NCBI GenBank assembly: GCA_025267735.1
Contig: CM046301.1
Span: 58,361,872-58,425,871 of the forward strand
Length of the DNA: 64,000 nucleotides
Direction of reading: 5' to 3'
From: Mactra quadrangularis
Lineage: Eukaryota; Mollusca; Bivalvia; Venerida; Mactridae
Each line of letters opens with the position of its first letter. The stretch's first letter is position 1. The position numbers were made by a program, and so were the translations under genes. Under the pieces are notes generated by a model. The model had not been told where the DNA came from. It saw nothing but the letters and a program-made list of their open reading frames with translations, and made no database searches. Shown one piece after another: positions 15,401 through 30,400 of the stretch.

Positions 15401-18400
15401 TGTGACCCCAAAATCAATAGGGGTCTTCTACCCGATATCGACAATCATCCTATGAAGTTTGAATATTGTGGGCCAAATGGAACTTAAGTTATGCTCCGGA
15501 AACCAAATTGCTAACAGATGGACGGACGGACGCCAGGGGGTATAACATTTGCCCAAAATTCTTTCGGGCATATAAAAAACATTAATAATAAGCTAATTTT
15601 TTGGCTTATCAATTCTAAATATTAAAAAATTGTGTAGAATAGTGTATACCTTTGAATATCATATCATAGTTATGCTTATTATCTGTCTGACTTTGAAGTG
15701 CTAATTATATGAAACTGACTTACAAAGATTTTTTTCATAAGAATTCTTGTGAAAAGCACCACAGGTCTATGACATCACTCTTATTATGAAAAATCTGTTA
15801 AAACTTTTATCATTTTAGAGGATAAAATCTAAGTAAAATGACATTACCAACGACAGTAGATATAAGTTGTTTTGGTGATGTTCCCTGAAACGCTGGGGTT
15901 TCACTTCCATCATATTTTGAAGATTTTTGTAGTGCTGCCTGGATAGAGTATAACAACATATAATGTGCTAATATTGTTAAATAATAAGCTGTCAGTGGTG
16001 CATACATTCACCCTGCTGACTTAAATACTTCATAATTGTTCAATAATACAGTACCCACCAAAAGTTTGGAGACATTTTCACTTTGTAAGCCTTCTACATA
16101 GGTTTTGTCAAAAAACTTGATTACCATTTATTTTGAAGTGCTTTTTAGTTTAGCTTATTTGTTTTTGTTATGGTACTATTTGTTCTTGAGACTACCTAAG
16201 TAGTATGAAATCTAGGTTATGAGAAAAAATTACATTGAACTTGGTTTTGGATGCTTTGGGATATCAGATGCTGAATCTTATAAATGTGATGCATTCAATA
16301 AATTTGGTTTCATTTAACCATGAAGTGTATTAAATATAGTAAAAATGATGGTTCTACTGAAACCAATTAATGAAATTGAATAATTTTATTTAATTTCTTT
16401 TGTCTCCAAACTTTTTTTTTTGGGGGGGGGGGGGTACTGTACATTTATAGATACAGGTAGCTATTTTTATAGATAGTGAGTACACAAGTACTGTAGTGAG
16501 TATTCAAATCAGCAAGGTTAATATAAGCACTACTGACAGTTGAATAAAATTAAACAGTATAAACATTATAACACAAAAAAACAATTTTACACCATTCATT
16601 AACTTTTACATGATTCATTAACTCTTTTTCACAAGGATATTTACAGTGTTCATCAGACCATATCAGCTTTAACCAGTATAAACATGGAGAAGACAGCTTC
16701 TTCTTATACACAGATTAATTTACATTGCAGAATTTACATGTAAAAGTTTGTACAACCTTGTCTACAAATCGAACCTGGATTGTGAGATGTGAGACAGAGT
16801 ATGCAACCAAAACATCACAACTCATCCTTACATAATATAAAGAAAAACATCATCAAATTTGAAAGGATTCTGTAGGACCAATGAGGACATTGAAAGCACT
16901 AAGACAAAACAAAACTTGCTAAATTACATGCTTCAGATACAACTATAATATTTGTAGTTTAATATGATCCTAAAAACATACTAGCAATAAATGTTAAATA
17001 AGGGACTTTTGTCAGTTATCTTTCCTTGAAAAAATCTGAAGCATTCCAATTGGTTAGTAGGTCCTATCAGTTGGACCTATGTAAGGATAATAAAATATTT
17101 CATCTAGTATCTTTCTTGTTAATTAAGATATTAATAGGAGTGATGAAATTTAGATAGTGTTTTACCCTAACAACACTTAGCTTGATTTTCAAACAAATAA
17201 AATGATTTACAAAAAGGTTATTAATTGCAAATTGACATTGAAAAGTAAGGGTAAAATCCGAGTAAACCAACTGATTGGACCTAACTATTTGAAGAGTATA
17301 CAAGGGGAAATAATTGACTTAGGTCCCTTATTGAAATCAGCTGATCATTGAAATCATTATTATCAGACTACAGATGAACTTTCAATGGTTAAATATAACT
17401 ACTTACCTCTCTTTGTACTTCAGCAACACCTTTCCCCATACCAGCCATAGTTAGTTGTGTTGCTAGGAGACGAGACATATGACCTATTTGACCTTCAGTA
17501 CCGGCTGCTGCTATAGGTGTATATGTTGACTGGAAGTGTGCTGGCATAGTATCTGGTAACATTACCTGTAATATTGATATCATTATATAGTAGGGATGGC
17601 AACAAGTACCCGGTTAACCGAGTACTCAATTAAACGCCCGACTATTGGTTACCAAAATGGACTTAATTTAATATTAATTTTTAAAAATGTACCATTAACC
17701 ATAACCAAGGAAATTTTCTTTGCAAAACAAATACTTCAGGCGATTAAATGTAATCAGTAAATCAAAACGTCCAAGTTGTCAAACAATTCACAATTTGACA
17801 TGTGTTTTTAATGAACACAACAATTCAATCAAAACATCGTCCCAATATCGGATAACAAAATTGATATTCAATTACTCGGAAAAATCTATTTTTTGTGATT
17901 TATAAAGATTGGTATATCTAATAAGCCCCCAAATTAGGAGATGTCCATGTATCTTCATAATTTCTTTTTACATGCAATCAAAACATCCTTGTAGAGGTGC
18001 GAAAATAATATTGTTAATTCAATGAAGCAATCAACTGTTTGACACAAGTTATTGAACACCTGTGTCGCTTACGTCATTTGGCCTCTCACGATATTTAATT
18101 GCCTTTAATGATGTAACAATTTGTAGCCGAATTTTTGAAATTTGAATATGCATAAATTAAATTGCTGTAAAACATAGTTTTGTTTATTGGTTTATTTTTT
18201 ATATTCATTGCCATCCCTATTATATAGTGATCATTTTAGAAAATACAATGTATAGACTACAAATCTCAACAAACAAGACTAAAACACAGACCTTCCATAA
18301 AAACATACAGCAAAGAAGGGGATGTTTTAGATTTTCAATTTCAGTTATAAAAAAGAACGCCATAAACAAATAAGTAAAACAAGAACCTTAAGGGTTCAAT

Positions 18401-21400
18401 GACTCTAGCTGACCAAAACTTGCTAGACAATACATTGATTTTAAAGAGCTCTTTGGAGTGAACAGCCTTCTGAATACAAAATACACACGAGTCCTCAAAC
18501 TTAGCTTGATAATTTGTTTTTTAAACTAACAGGTAAAGCTCGAGTCTTTTGAACCAAGTTTCTTCATTACCAATCACAGTTAAAATATATTTTGAAAACC
18601 GTTACAACTTACAAGCCATACAGAATTGCTTGAAACAAGGCATACATTTTCAATATCATTTACATTCATTAAATCATTTACCAACAATGTTTTTACTGAA
18701 GTGTGAAACAAATTATTCAGTCTTAGTTCAAATCGCACAAACTACAGAAATCAACAATGGCTTTATAAAGGCTTCATTTGAAATATTAGAATAATTATAA
18801 TGATTATACTAGAACTCAGGAAAAGGCAGGGAGGCAGAAAAAGGGCCAGGGTCTATCAGAGGACTGATGTTTCAAATGAACTTTTTTGCATATGGAGAAG
18901 TAAAAAAGGGCAGGGAGAACAGAAAAAGGGCAGGGTGCAACCCCCTGCAATTCAGTTGTAGAATAATCCCTAATGGGCTGTTCATTTTACATAAAACAAG
19001 GGGATATAAGCAATCACAACACTACATTGTTACTCTCTAAAAATAAGTATTTTAAACTCGAAAAAACATAAATTATATTTACCATACTGATCAAGACCAG
19101 ATCAGCAACATTACTAGCATTCAATCTAGGAGCTAAATCTTCAGCTGTTATATCTATAGCTGTTTGACGTAATTTTACACTACTTAATTTAGTATCATTA
19201 CTTCTATCAGTCCATGGTGTCATACCAATATCATCATCGTCGTCATCCTGTAAGTATATACATGTCTTTGTTTTGTTTTTGTTGGGTTTATCGCCGTTGC
19301 AACACATTCTATAGGTCATATAACGGCAGTCAGTCAACCTACTCACTCTTCCTGGAAAGGCTAAATCTCTGGATTTAGCTGTTAACCAACTTATAAGCAC
19401 ATACTTCCTACAGTGACTGACAACTGCCCTACATGATTAAGAATCATTGGTAGGAGGGAGAATGGCAGTGGAAATAATTTCATGACTAAGCTCAACAAAA
19501 GTATGCCCCGCCCGGGAATCGAACCCATGACCCCTCGATCAGTAGACTTGCGTGCTACCAACTGAGCTAGCCACATGGTGGTTTACATTAATAATACATT
19601 ACAAGCTCTGTAGAGCTTTTATACATTACTATGCAATACAGTAAAACTCGGATATAACATACTCGGTTATAACATACACTCGGTTACAACATACCATTTT
19701 TTCTGGCCCGTTTTTTTATCCTTATATTTAACATACTTAGTATGCTATATGGATATAACATACCTCGGTTATAACATACCTTATTTCTAAATATTCAGCA
19801 ACTACTGTCTGTGCTAAGAACCAGTTCATCACAAATACCCAATGATACTATTACAGTTAAAGTTCGCTGACTCGAACTTGGCGGGACATGAAAAAAAATT
19901 CGAGTGAGCCAGGTGTTCGATCTGGCCAGCCATCGTCCAAGTTCATTGTTATTACTTCCCTTTGTTTTGTTATCTCCCTTGGTTTAATATATAACCCGAA
20001 CACACGTTTCGTTCAAGTTTCATGTGAACATAGTCAGTAAAAACTGCAAATTAATTTACTTATAACTTATTAGTTTTCGTTAATTATACATTTATGAACA
20101 TTATTATGATTTAGGTGAGTAGTAGTATATGAGATGATCATTTCTTTTATGTGTTTCAGTAATAATGGTTCGTTGTGATACGATGTATGTGCACTACTAT
20201 ATGTTCTAACATTTTGAATTAAGACAGATCGTAAATTTGCACTGATTTTATAATGAAATGGCACAAACGTTTTATTTGCAATTTTTATCAATTAAAACAA
20301 ACATACAAGCTGTATACGCGCTAATTCAGTTGTTTTAGCGAGGCCTTAGTCACTCGTTTTATTCTTGATTTTTAATCATGACAAAACACTTTATAACATG
20401 TGTCCGTCAACAATGTGCAATCAACAAACAATTATATTGTTAACCATTTTTTATGCCACAATGTGATCACACAACAAAATGTTTTGGACAAATTAACATC
20501 AATTTACAAATCTATTGTTGAGCAATTTTCATGCCGTGTTATTACCACGCGTCATAAAACCATGACTAGGATTAAGATTTTACCGCTGATGTGTGGAAAT
20601 CTATTGTTCCAAAGAGACAATGGTATTATAGTGTATTTGTAAACCACGGGACCATGATATTGGTTCGAGAGTTCGACTCAGTCCTTTTCAACTCAAAAGA
20701 GGTTGACTAATATAGATATAGAAGGGAAATTGATCGGTGCCAGACAATGTGTTCGACTCAGTCAAATAATTTGACCTGGTGGTGTTCGAGAGAATGAACT
20801 TTTACAGTATATCTTTTATTCATTTCTCTATACCGTAAGAGAATTTCAATAGACAAACAGCTACAGTAGAGCAAACAAGTAAATCTGTGAGCTAATGCTC
20901 ACTAGTGATACCCCCGCAAAAATCTAAAAATATGCGACAAACAGGAAGCAGATGAGCAAGGAGCATGAAATCGCTTTACACCACATGGGACTATGGGATG
21001 AAGCAATATGCAAAGTATTAGGCTGCTGCATGTTATAGTTGCTGAGAAAACTGCGACAGAAATTTTGTAACGGATGGACGGACGCACGCACACACGCACG
21101 CACGGACAAGGGTAAAACAGTATACCCCCCTCTTCTTCGAAGCGGGGGTATAATTATATTGGTTAAAAATATAGGTTAAGAAGTTGACTTAGACAGCTGT
21201 GCCGCAAAAGAGCATACCTGACCATTATTCTAAGAATGCACCAGCAATAGACTCTCATCCTCTATAAGCCACTGTCTACTATCTATCATAAAGTAAATGT
21301 GTGAGAGATTCCTGCGATTTAAGGGCAATGACATTCACCATTTAACCACTCGGACAAGTAATTCACAATTTGTAAAATATAGTATACAATGTAATATATA

Positions 21401-24400
21401 AGCATAAACAAAACTGTATACAAAAATCATACCTTTTCAATTTTGATTTTCTTGGTAGAAGACTGAGCATCTTCTCTTTTCCTTTTCTTTGATTCATCAA
21501 TCTTTGGCATCACCTTTAAAACCTTGATAAATGAAAAGAGAATGATAAGAATGATTAAAGTTTACATGTATAAACAAACAAATAGAAATAAGAAACTTTT
21601 ACACTATTTTTAGTGACAATAGATGTCCTTTCAATGGATGCCCACATACCCAGGTTTTACCAATCTGTAAGTCAAAATTATTCTATGAAATATGTTAAAA
21701 CTGCAATTGAATTCAATGGATTTTAGACTGTTTATCAACTCCCATATGAAGTTATGAAAAGAGGCCAACTCGCCCAACCACCAGCTTTCCTGGATAATTT
21801 TCTTCACCAGTACTCACCTTTCTACAAGGAGCCAACAACATCTTTCTCTTAAAGGAAAGTTGAAATTGAATTTAAATTTTACGCAGATGGGTATAACCTT
21901 CCACTGATGGAATTTAATTTGTTACATTTAAGATTTGAAATCCTGCCCTCTGCCATATCACTAAAGCCCTAGCTTAGGATGTAAGATCAGATCTAGGTTT
22001 TAGTCGGAATGAAAAAAATCGGTACAATAGGTGCTGAGAAAATGAGCAGACAAGATTTTTCATCAAAGCACCATAACTCTGCAAAAAATCTATACCGTAA
22101 CCAAAATAATATATGCACATGTCTGCTTAATACCCCATTTATGTGTGAAGGTTGAATCAAATCCACAAAAAGGTGCTGAGATATTGAGCAGACAAGTAAA
22201 AGCTACAGAGCTACAAACCAACTGATAAGCTATACTCCTATATCCCCAAAAAACACAGTTTCGGGGGTATAATAAAACAAAATATTGTTCACTAACCTCA
22301 GACTGTGTAGCACCCAGATCAGTAAGTAATGTTGTAATATTAGATAAATAATCTTGCGACTGTTTATGTTTTAATAATGATAACATATGCATCTTGAGAT
22401 TCTTCCTTACACTACTAACTTGTGATCTAGACAATGTTGGAGGTAAATTCACTGTAAATACACCAATATATCAGTAACATCTTGAATACAGCGCCTTTCA
22501 ATAATTTGTTGATATAAAATTTTGAGAAAAAAACTGATCATGCATACTAAAGTAAAAAAAGAGCATTTTATAGTCTTAAGTTTCATGCTTATGCATGTTC
22601 ACTGACTATACAGCTATTACCCCTTACATCAGGCTACTGGTATCTATCTGTCAATCTCCCTGGGGAGTCTTTTTACTCCACTTTGTGCAACCAACACATT
22701 GGCATAACTGAATTATATCACCCTCTCAGGTACCCATTTTCACTTGAGTGAAGTGAAGCAATTGCAGGTAAATTTCTTGCTCAAGGATAGAAGTGCCCCT
22801 GGTATGAATCAAAACTGGGACCTCTCAATCCCTAAGCCCCCGTCATGCCACTGGACTATGGCTCCTAAAGGTTATTTTACCACAATCAAAGTTTATTCAA
22901 TTAATATGGTTTAAATAATTAGTAGGTTAACTAATCAATGCTGATTTTGGAATTGACTCAGTTGACTCTTTGTTCCTTTTTTCTACATGGGTAAAAATGA
23001 GTTGGTTTACACTATAAAACAAAATTTTTCCGAAAGACTTTTAAAGAGCAGTGTATAATTTAACGTCAGTAGTACAATATTAGGGTCTAAAACAAGTACA
23101 ATGAGCAAAGTTTGACATTTTGATGATCAAAATCACAACAAGTCAAAGTCAAATAGAAAGGCAAAAGAATTTTTTAAAGCAATTTTGTGTTTATCTTAGC
23201 ATAAAAAATGGATTTTTTTAAATATTTGTCACCATAGAAGTTATCTGAACATCTTTGATACAATGAAGATTTATTTACCTCGCCTAAGCACGCTAAAAGT
23301 TAGAATAGTCAATACAATGGTAAATGTTAATACAATCTACTTACCATGCAATGCTTCAAATGCCTGTACAACCCTTCCATAGAAAACAGGTCTTTGTTTT
23401 GCAATGTTTGACAAACTTGTCATAACAGTGATTAGATTGATACTGGAAATAAAACAAGAATTATTGAAAGCTTTTATTGAGTATCACCAACATAAATACT
23501 CATTTTAGTCCAATCAAGTAATAAACATTGTCTTAAGTTATTAAACTTAACCCACTAGCCTGAAGCTCAAAACTAGTGAAATTTAATTTGGGCTGGTGGA
23601 AATAACATATTTTACATACATGTAGTTGGGCTAGATATTTTTACTCTCAAACTACACTGAAATAAATTCTGAATGAGTAAATATCATTTGGCACTAAAGT
23701 AAAATTAACTTTCTCATATTTTAAATGACAAGTCAGTCATTTAAGTTGAGTTTGGTTCAGACCCTACCTTAAAGTGGAACATAACATCACTTTTTAAAGT
23801 GGAACATAACATCACTTTTTATTAAGATACAATCATAAACCAAATATTGGTATTACCTCACTGGTTTCCAAACACACGTTACTAAAAAACTGTCCAAATT
23901 CTGTCAAAAAATGTGACCTGATTGAGACATGTGATACCCAATGATAAACAACCCTTACGCTGGTGAAGACAGTGAGTTATGGTTAAAATTCGGTAAAAAT
24001 CACGTAAATTTCATCTGAGCTGTTGAATAAATTACTCATATCACAGGATGAGTCTCACTTGGAGGAGCTCCTATATCAGCTCAGCATCAGAGATATTGCT
24101 GACGTTCTCCACAAAAGCAGGCAGAGATAACTTGGTCAGGACCCCCAGACATAGAAAGGAAGACTTTGATCCAGATGAGACAGACAGGCCTCACCCTTGA
24201 CAAAGGAATAATCAACTGCCTGTGCAAAACTAAACCAGGTGATAATGATGATTTTTTACATAAATAAGAAGAATCAATGTCATAGTTACCTTGAGATGTG
24301 TGGTGAAGCTTCAAATTTTAATAAAGCATCAAAGAGTTTTCTACCCTCTTCTTCTAGTTTATTTACTTTAAGATATTTACTATTTTCAGGTATACTATCT

Positions 24401-27400
24401 AATGAGACATCAGACTTAGCTGACTTAGGTATATCTGAATCCTGAAATATATAAATTTATTTCTTTATCAAAATATCCAGTTATAATATACCAACATCTC
24501 TAAATAAGCCCAGCCTATGAATTAGGATAAGAAAATAGTTGCCCGAACAGGTCATTTTAGTAGCAAGCAAGTAAGTTTTGGTTGCCCAACAGAAATTATG
24601 AGTTGCCAAAAGGACAAGAGCACCGCTAGGCGGAGCATTATATGCCCAAAAGTGTTTTTTTTTTTAGTTAAGATGAAGCATTTGTAAGACATGAGAATAT
24701 TTCATATGAATATCATATTATGAATAATTGTGGAAAACAAAGTAGAGAAAAAAGATCTGTTTTCAGTATTAAGGTAATAGTGACTTTGATCTTGTGACCC
24801 CAAATCAATAGGGGTCTTCTACCCGATATGAACAATCATCGTATGAAGTTTGAATATTTAGGACCAAATGGAACTTAAGTTATGCTTTGGAAACTGTTTT
24901 CAGTTTTAAGGTAATAGTGACCTTGACCTTTGACCTTGTGACCCATAAATCAATAGGGGTCTTCTACCCGATATGGACAATCATCCTATGAAGTTTGAAT
25001 ATTGTGTGCCAAATGGAACTTAAGTTATGCTCCGGAAACTGTTTTCAGTTTTAAGGTAATAGTGACCTTGACCTTTGACCTCAAAATCAATAGGGGTCTT
25101 CTACCCGATATGGACAATCATCGTATGAAGTTTGAATATTTAGGACCAAATGGAACTTAAGTTATGCTCCGGAAACTGTTTTCAGTTTTAAGGTAATAGT
25201 GACCTTGACCTTTGACCTCAAAATCAATAGGGGTCTTCTACCCGATATGGACAATCATCCTATGAAGTTTGAATATTGTGGGCCAAATGGAACTTAAGTT
25301 ATGCTCCAGAAACCAAATTCTTTCGTGCATATAAAAAAAGACACCCACTAATTCCATAGACTGTAAGCCAATGTTTCCTCTACAATCAGAGAAAAATTGA
25401 CTGATAGTGTTACTTGGTAACTTGGTATTTATTTCATTAAACTGTATGCTGTATATCAACACTTTTTATTCAAGTCATGTATGGTAGGCTAGCCCACTCA
25501 ACCTAGCAAACTTTTCTTCAATGACACTTTTTACAAGTACTCACTTTTTTCACAAGGAACCAACAACATACCCTTCCATAAAGGAAAATCCATATTAAAT
25601 ATAGCATTTTTGTGATAGGCTATAACATATTGGGGTCAGCAATCTATCCAAACAATTGCCAATTATCTCATACAAAGAGCCATGGTCACTATCTAGGCTT
25701 AATCCAATTAATCCTTTGGCCATGAAAGCATAATATTCTATTCTAGAAATTGTTAGAACATTACTAAAATAACTTGTTACTAAAAATGTAATAAAAGTTT
25801 TTTCCAGGCCATGATTAATCATTTCTTTCAAGGCTAGTCTAAATGAAATTATTATTAATAATCCCCCAACAGCCCTAAGATCTTTGAATATTATTCATAC
25901 AGGTGAGTCAATTTTCCCGATCCTGTCTACCTCTTCCATGTATTAACTTCTACATATCTTACCTCTGAACGTCGAGATAAAGTTAGAACAATTCCTTCAC
26001 ATGATTTTACTGAATATGTACGAATACTGAAAATATACCAGGAACATTTTATATCAATAGACACAATGAATACAATATTACATTTATATACAGTTGAACC
26101 TCTCTACCAAGACCACAAATCAGCCTTTCAAAGTGGTCTTATAATGCTACAGTCCCATAAACATAAGGGGATTTTATATATAAATGCAATAAAAACAATT
26201 TTGTATTTGAAAATACCAAAAAGGCAAAAAATACTTTAATAAGAGTTACAAAGGCAATTTTTCAAAAATATGAATATTTAAAATTGTCTGCAAAAAACTT
26301 ATCTATGAAGTAAGATAGGAAACAGGAGTATCCAATCACATTTGAAATTAAAAAAAATTCTTAATACACAGACAAAAGGGATCCATTTCTTCATATTTTC
26401 TAGTAAACCCATACTAGATTGTATTATTATAATGTTATAAAGAGCTTTATCAACATGCTGTCGTAGTTTCTAAATAAAAATCAAAGAACAGCAAAGTATC
26501 AAAAGCCTAAACATAATTCTACAATGTAAAACATTTCATGCAGCTCTAATGCCTAAAACATAATTGTACAATTTGAAACATTTATTACTGCTAATAGTGT
26601 AAGAATGGCATTCATTAGAGATATTTAAAGGCTGATCATTACAGATAATTACAAGCTGGACAAAATATGATGTACTTAGACAGAATATATATGTTAAAAT
26701 CCTTACCCATCATTATCCGAGTCTAACATATCAAACAATGAATTCTTTAACATAACCATGATTTCCCAAACTTGTGTCATCTCAGCTGTAGGTAGTTTAC
26801 TCTTGGCAAGCCACTGTGTTATATAGAAATATAATAGTATTAGTAGTGTAGAAGATTTATGATATATTATGTGTTAGAAAGTTATAAAGATAGCATAAGT
26901 GGGATAATTTGTTGTCTGGCTCCCAGTCGTACTTTGTCAGGTAAAAGTATGTCAGGCAAACCATGATAATGGCACCCTTAAATCAAAGGATCATTGTACA
27001 AGAATTACAGTGGATATGATTTTTAGTTGTTCGGTTATATTTATGCTAAATAAAGGATCCTAAATTCTAACGAGATAAATCCACGTCCGAATTGTGTTCA
27101 AGTGAGACATGTTTGTGTAAATCGTTCGCTAAATACATGTGTAATCAGAAAAATCGAAAGCAAATGACCTATATAGTATCCAACTCCTACTAAAGTAACT
27201 ATCGTCAGCAAATGATCATGCAAGATCAAGAAAACGTAATACCTAATAATAACTGAGGAGCCCGCCATGATTACGGCTTGCCTGACCCAATAACGATAGT
27301 GGTAAGGGGCAGGTAATCCAGACAATATAATTTGTTGAACAACCAAATACATATTCAAATATAATCAATCAAGTCCATTCTCTGTCTAAATGTCACACTA

Positions 27401-30400
27401 CACTAAAATGGCTTTTATTTATTGAACAATTTTGCTTTGAGACATGACTGAAAATTAAGTACACTGCCAGGGATTCAGAAGATCAAGTTTACACAAAAAA
27501 AATCATAGGCTTTTTAGCCCTGAATTTTCTGTTATACTTCAGTCAATAGCCATGCGAAAGAGATAGGACTGGACATTTAACCTCCAATAGTAACCCCATA
27601 GACATGAGTAAAGATTTAAGCAAATCCATTCAGTAGATGCAAAGATAAAATTTGGAATCAAAACATAAAACCAATAGTCAGTTTCCTAAAGATATAGCTA
27701 CCTAGTGCTGTGTCCACTGGTACCCTTCTCACACCAAAAGGAATAAGAAATTAAGTATGTGATATCATGTAAAGGGTACCAGGGGGTAAAGTACTAGAGA
27801 GTGATATGCTTAGGAAACTGGCAACGTTTGTTATAACAACACTCAAATGAGCAGAATAGCCCCACATTTACTATTCGTGGATAATCATGCTAATAAAACT
27901 AAAAGAAAAGTATAAGAGTAATAAACTTACAAGAATCAAAGTCTTGTAAACATTTGGTATAGATAAAATAACCTTTTTCTGTACATTAACATTCTCATCT
28001 ACCATCAAATGTTGTAAGATAGGCATTGTCTTTGTTAATAAATCTGCATCTTTTTTACTGAAAACAAGATAACATCATAGGATAGATATCATGAGGTGTC
28101 AGCACTGTTCTGAGACAACAAAAACTAGATATACATATATTAAGGTATATCACTCAGAAAATGGTAATTTATAATGGAGAACCTGGGCAACAATTGAACT
28201 TGGGTAAAAAATCTACCAATATTTTTTAGTAATATACATTGTATATATAAATAAAATTATAGTGTTTTTTACTAGAAACCATGTCAGCCATCAAAGTTAT
28301 CAATGATAAATTTATTAAATAGTTTGTTTTATTTTAATTCAACACTAAGTTCAGCATTCTAAGTGCTAAGTACTATGAGTTCAAGGATACACCTGTATCT
28401 AGATTCAAATTCAACAGCAACTTCCTCCTTTTTCGCATTATTCATTGACATGGTTGGCAGGTGTGCTTAAACCCAAAACATTATTTGGTGGGAGGTGGAG
28501 TGAAGCAATTGAAGGTCAATTTCTTGCTCAAGGAAATAAGCAGTTCCCCTTGTGTTATTTTGGTCCCTAAGCAGGCATCCGGCAAACATACTACAGCTCT
28601 TACATATAAATATGAAATTGGAAAGTTCTGACAAATTGAAAACATTTAATAAATTGAAGGAATACCATAGAGGACAATTTATTGTATTGAACCTAAAAAT
28701 GCCTATTGGAAATGGTTATAGATTTTTGATTAGATAAAATTATAACACATGAAATTTTCATACCAGGCTTCTTCCATGAAATCAATAACAAATTTACGAA
28801 CTTCTGGGGACCTGTCACTCTGAAATGCTATCATTTCCTGAAAAAAATCATTAACATTAGTCAGTTATAACCTGCAGATGTCATGTGATAACGTAATCAA
28901 CAAATGCATACAAAATGTAACAGTATAGATAGCTATAAACATCAAACCAAAATTATAAATATAATTTTTTTATTAATTTTTCATTATTTGAAATAGGCAT
29001 GTTATTCATCTTCCAAAACCAAAATCTTTTCAAAGATAAAAACATACATCAATACCAATGTAGTTTATCTTCACTACCATATTATGTGAGTATAAATATG
29101 AGCGAGTTTTCAGATAATTTAAAATGTGGAACCCAAGGGCGCACTATCGACAAAACACTGAACATGAGTACGAGTACCTACAATATCAAGTTGAACACAA
29201 CTACTTAATACAATACTTACATCAAAGAAATTATCTAAAAGATTGGCATCTTTGAAAGTAATCAGTTCTTGAACCTGGAAAAACAAGAAGAAAATTTTTA
29301 CAAAGAACATAACAACAAGTGTATGTATAGTGAAAAGTTTATCTTAACAATTGGAGGCAAATCATTGTTGTGGTAACAATTATAATAGAACTGTAGAACT
29401 CCATTTTATCTTCATGCCTGCACTCAGATATCTCATAAAGAAACGGTGCCAACATATATGGTAATAGATCTATCATTATAGAAATACATACAAAAATTAC
29501 TTGATTAATTGTATCACTCTTTGGTTCTTTTTAGTGTTACTTTGTCTGGTTGTAAATATGTCTCATTTTATGAGAAAATAAATTGATATCTTCAAACTAG
29601 GCATTGACTTAACCACATTATAAATGTTTCGCATGCTTTTATTCAATTGATAATTAACACTTTTACCAAGCTTGTATAAGTTCCCTCCCTACTTACGACA
29701 ATCCAATATTTCATACCTGCTTCAAAAGTCCAACTTTATCTGAATCTTTTTGCAACAAGGAGGCTTGGTTTAACAATTCTACAACCTGGAAATTATAAGT
29801 AGAATTTTTTTTTATTTAAATATAGGCCTATGACAATTTAAAAAAAATAAGACAGGGTTTTCAAGAGTCAATATTTTAATGTTACAAGTGAATGAAACAA
29901 TTCAAGTTCATGAATATGTAAATGCCGGCTCAACTACTGGCAAATTATGTCTAAGGAGTGTGCTGATGTTTATTAAGCATCATAACATTAATGAGTGAAA
30001 CAAAACTTGGGAACAAAAATATGGTTTACCAACAGGTTAAATAAGGTTAGATAACTTCCGCCAGTGACAGACAACTGCCTTACATGATAAAGCATCAGTG
30101 GTAAGAAGAAGAATGGGTAAAGAAATTATTTCATGACCTTTCTCCACGAAAGTATACCCGACTGGGTCTGGAACACACAACCTCTCGACCAGTAGACTTG
30201 TGGGCTATCAACTGACCTAGTGTAACCCGATAAAAATCCAAGGTCCAAACAGAGATTCGAACCCACAACCTCTCGAGTCGTAAGCGGACACTCTACCACG
30301 TCGCCATAAAAGCTAACTTTAAAGGCAAGGGAATACAAGTGCCGTATTATACCTCTGCTACGCACACACCCTCCTTAACAGAATTCGCCCACTATCTAAG

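Noticed and set aside
18549..18794. 81-aa open frame, plus strand
   Set aside because: Looks protein-like, but no family is recognised, it lies in a SYMPK intron on the opposite strand, and no splice sites or neighbours support it.
19014..19400. 128-aa open frame
   Set aside because: SYMPK exon 12 (19083-19247) extended by chance into intron and SINE sequence at both ends.
27098..27358. 86-aa hydrophobic open frame, minus strand
   Set aside because: Falls inside a MITE-like inverted repeat; hydrophobicity follows from AT-rich sequence.
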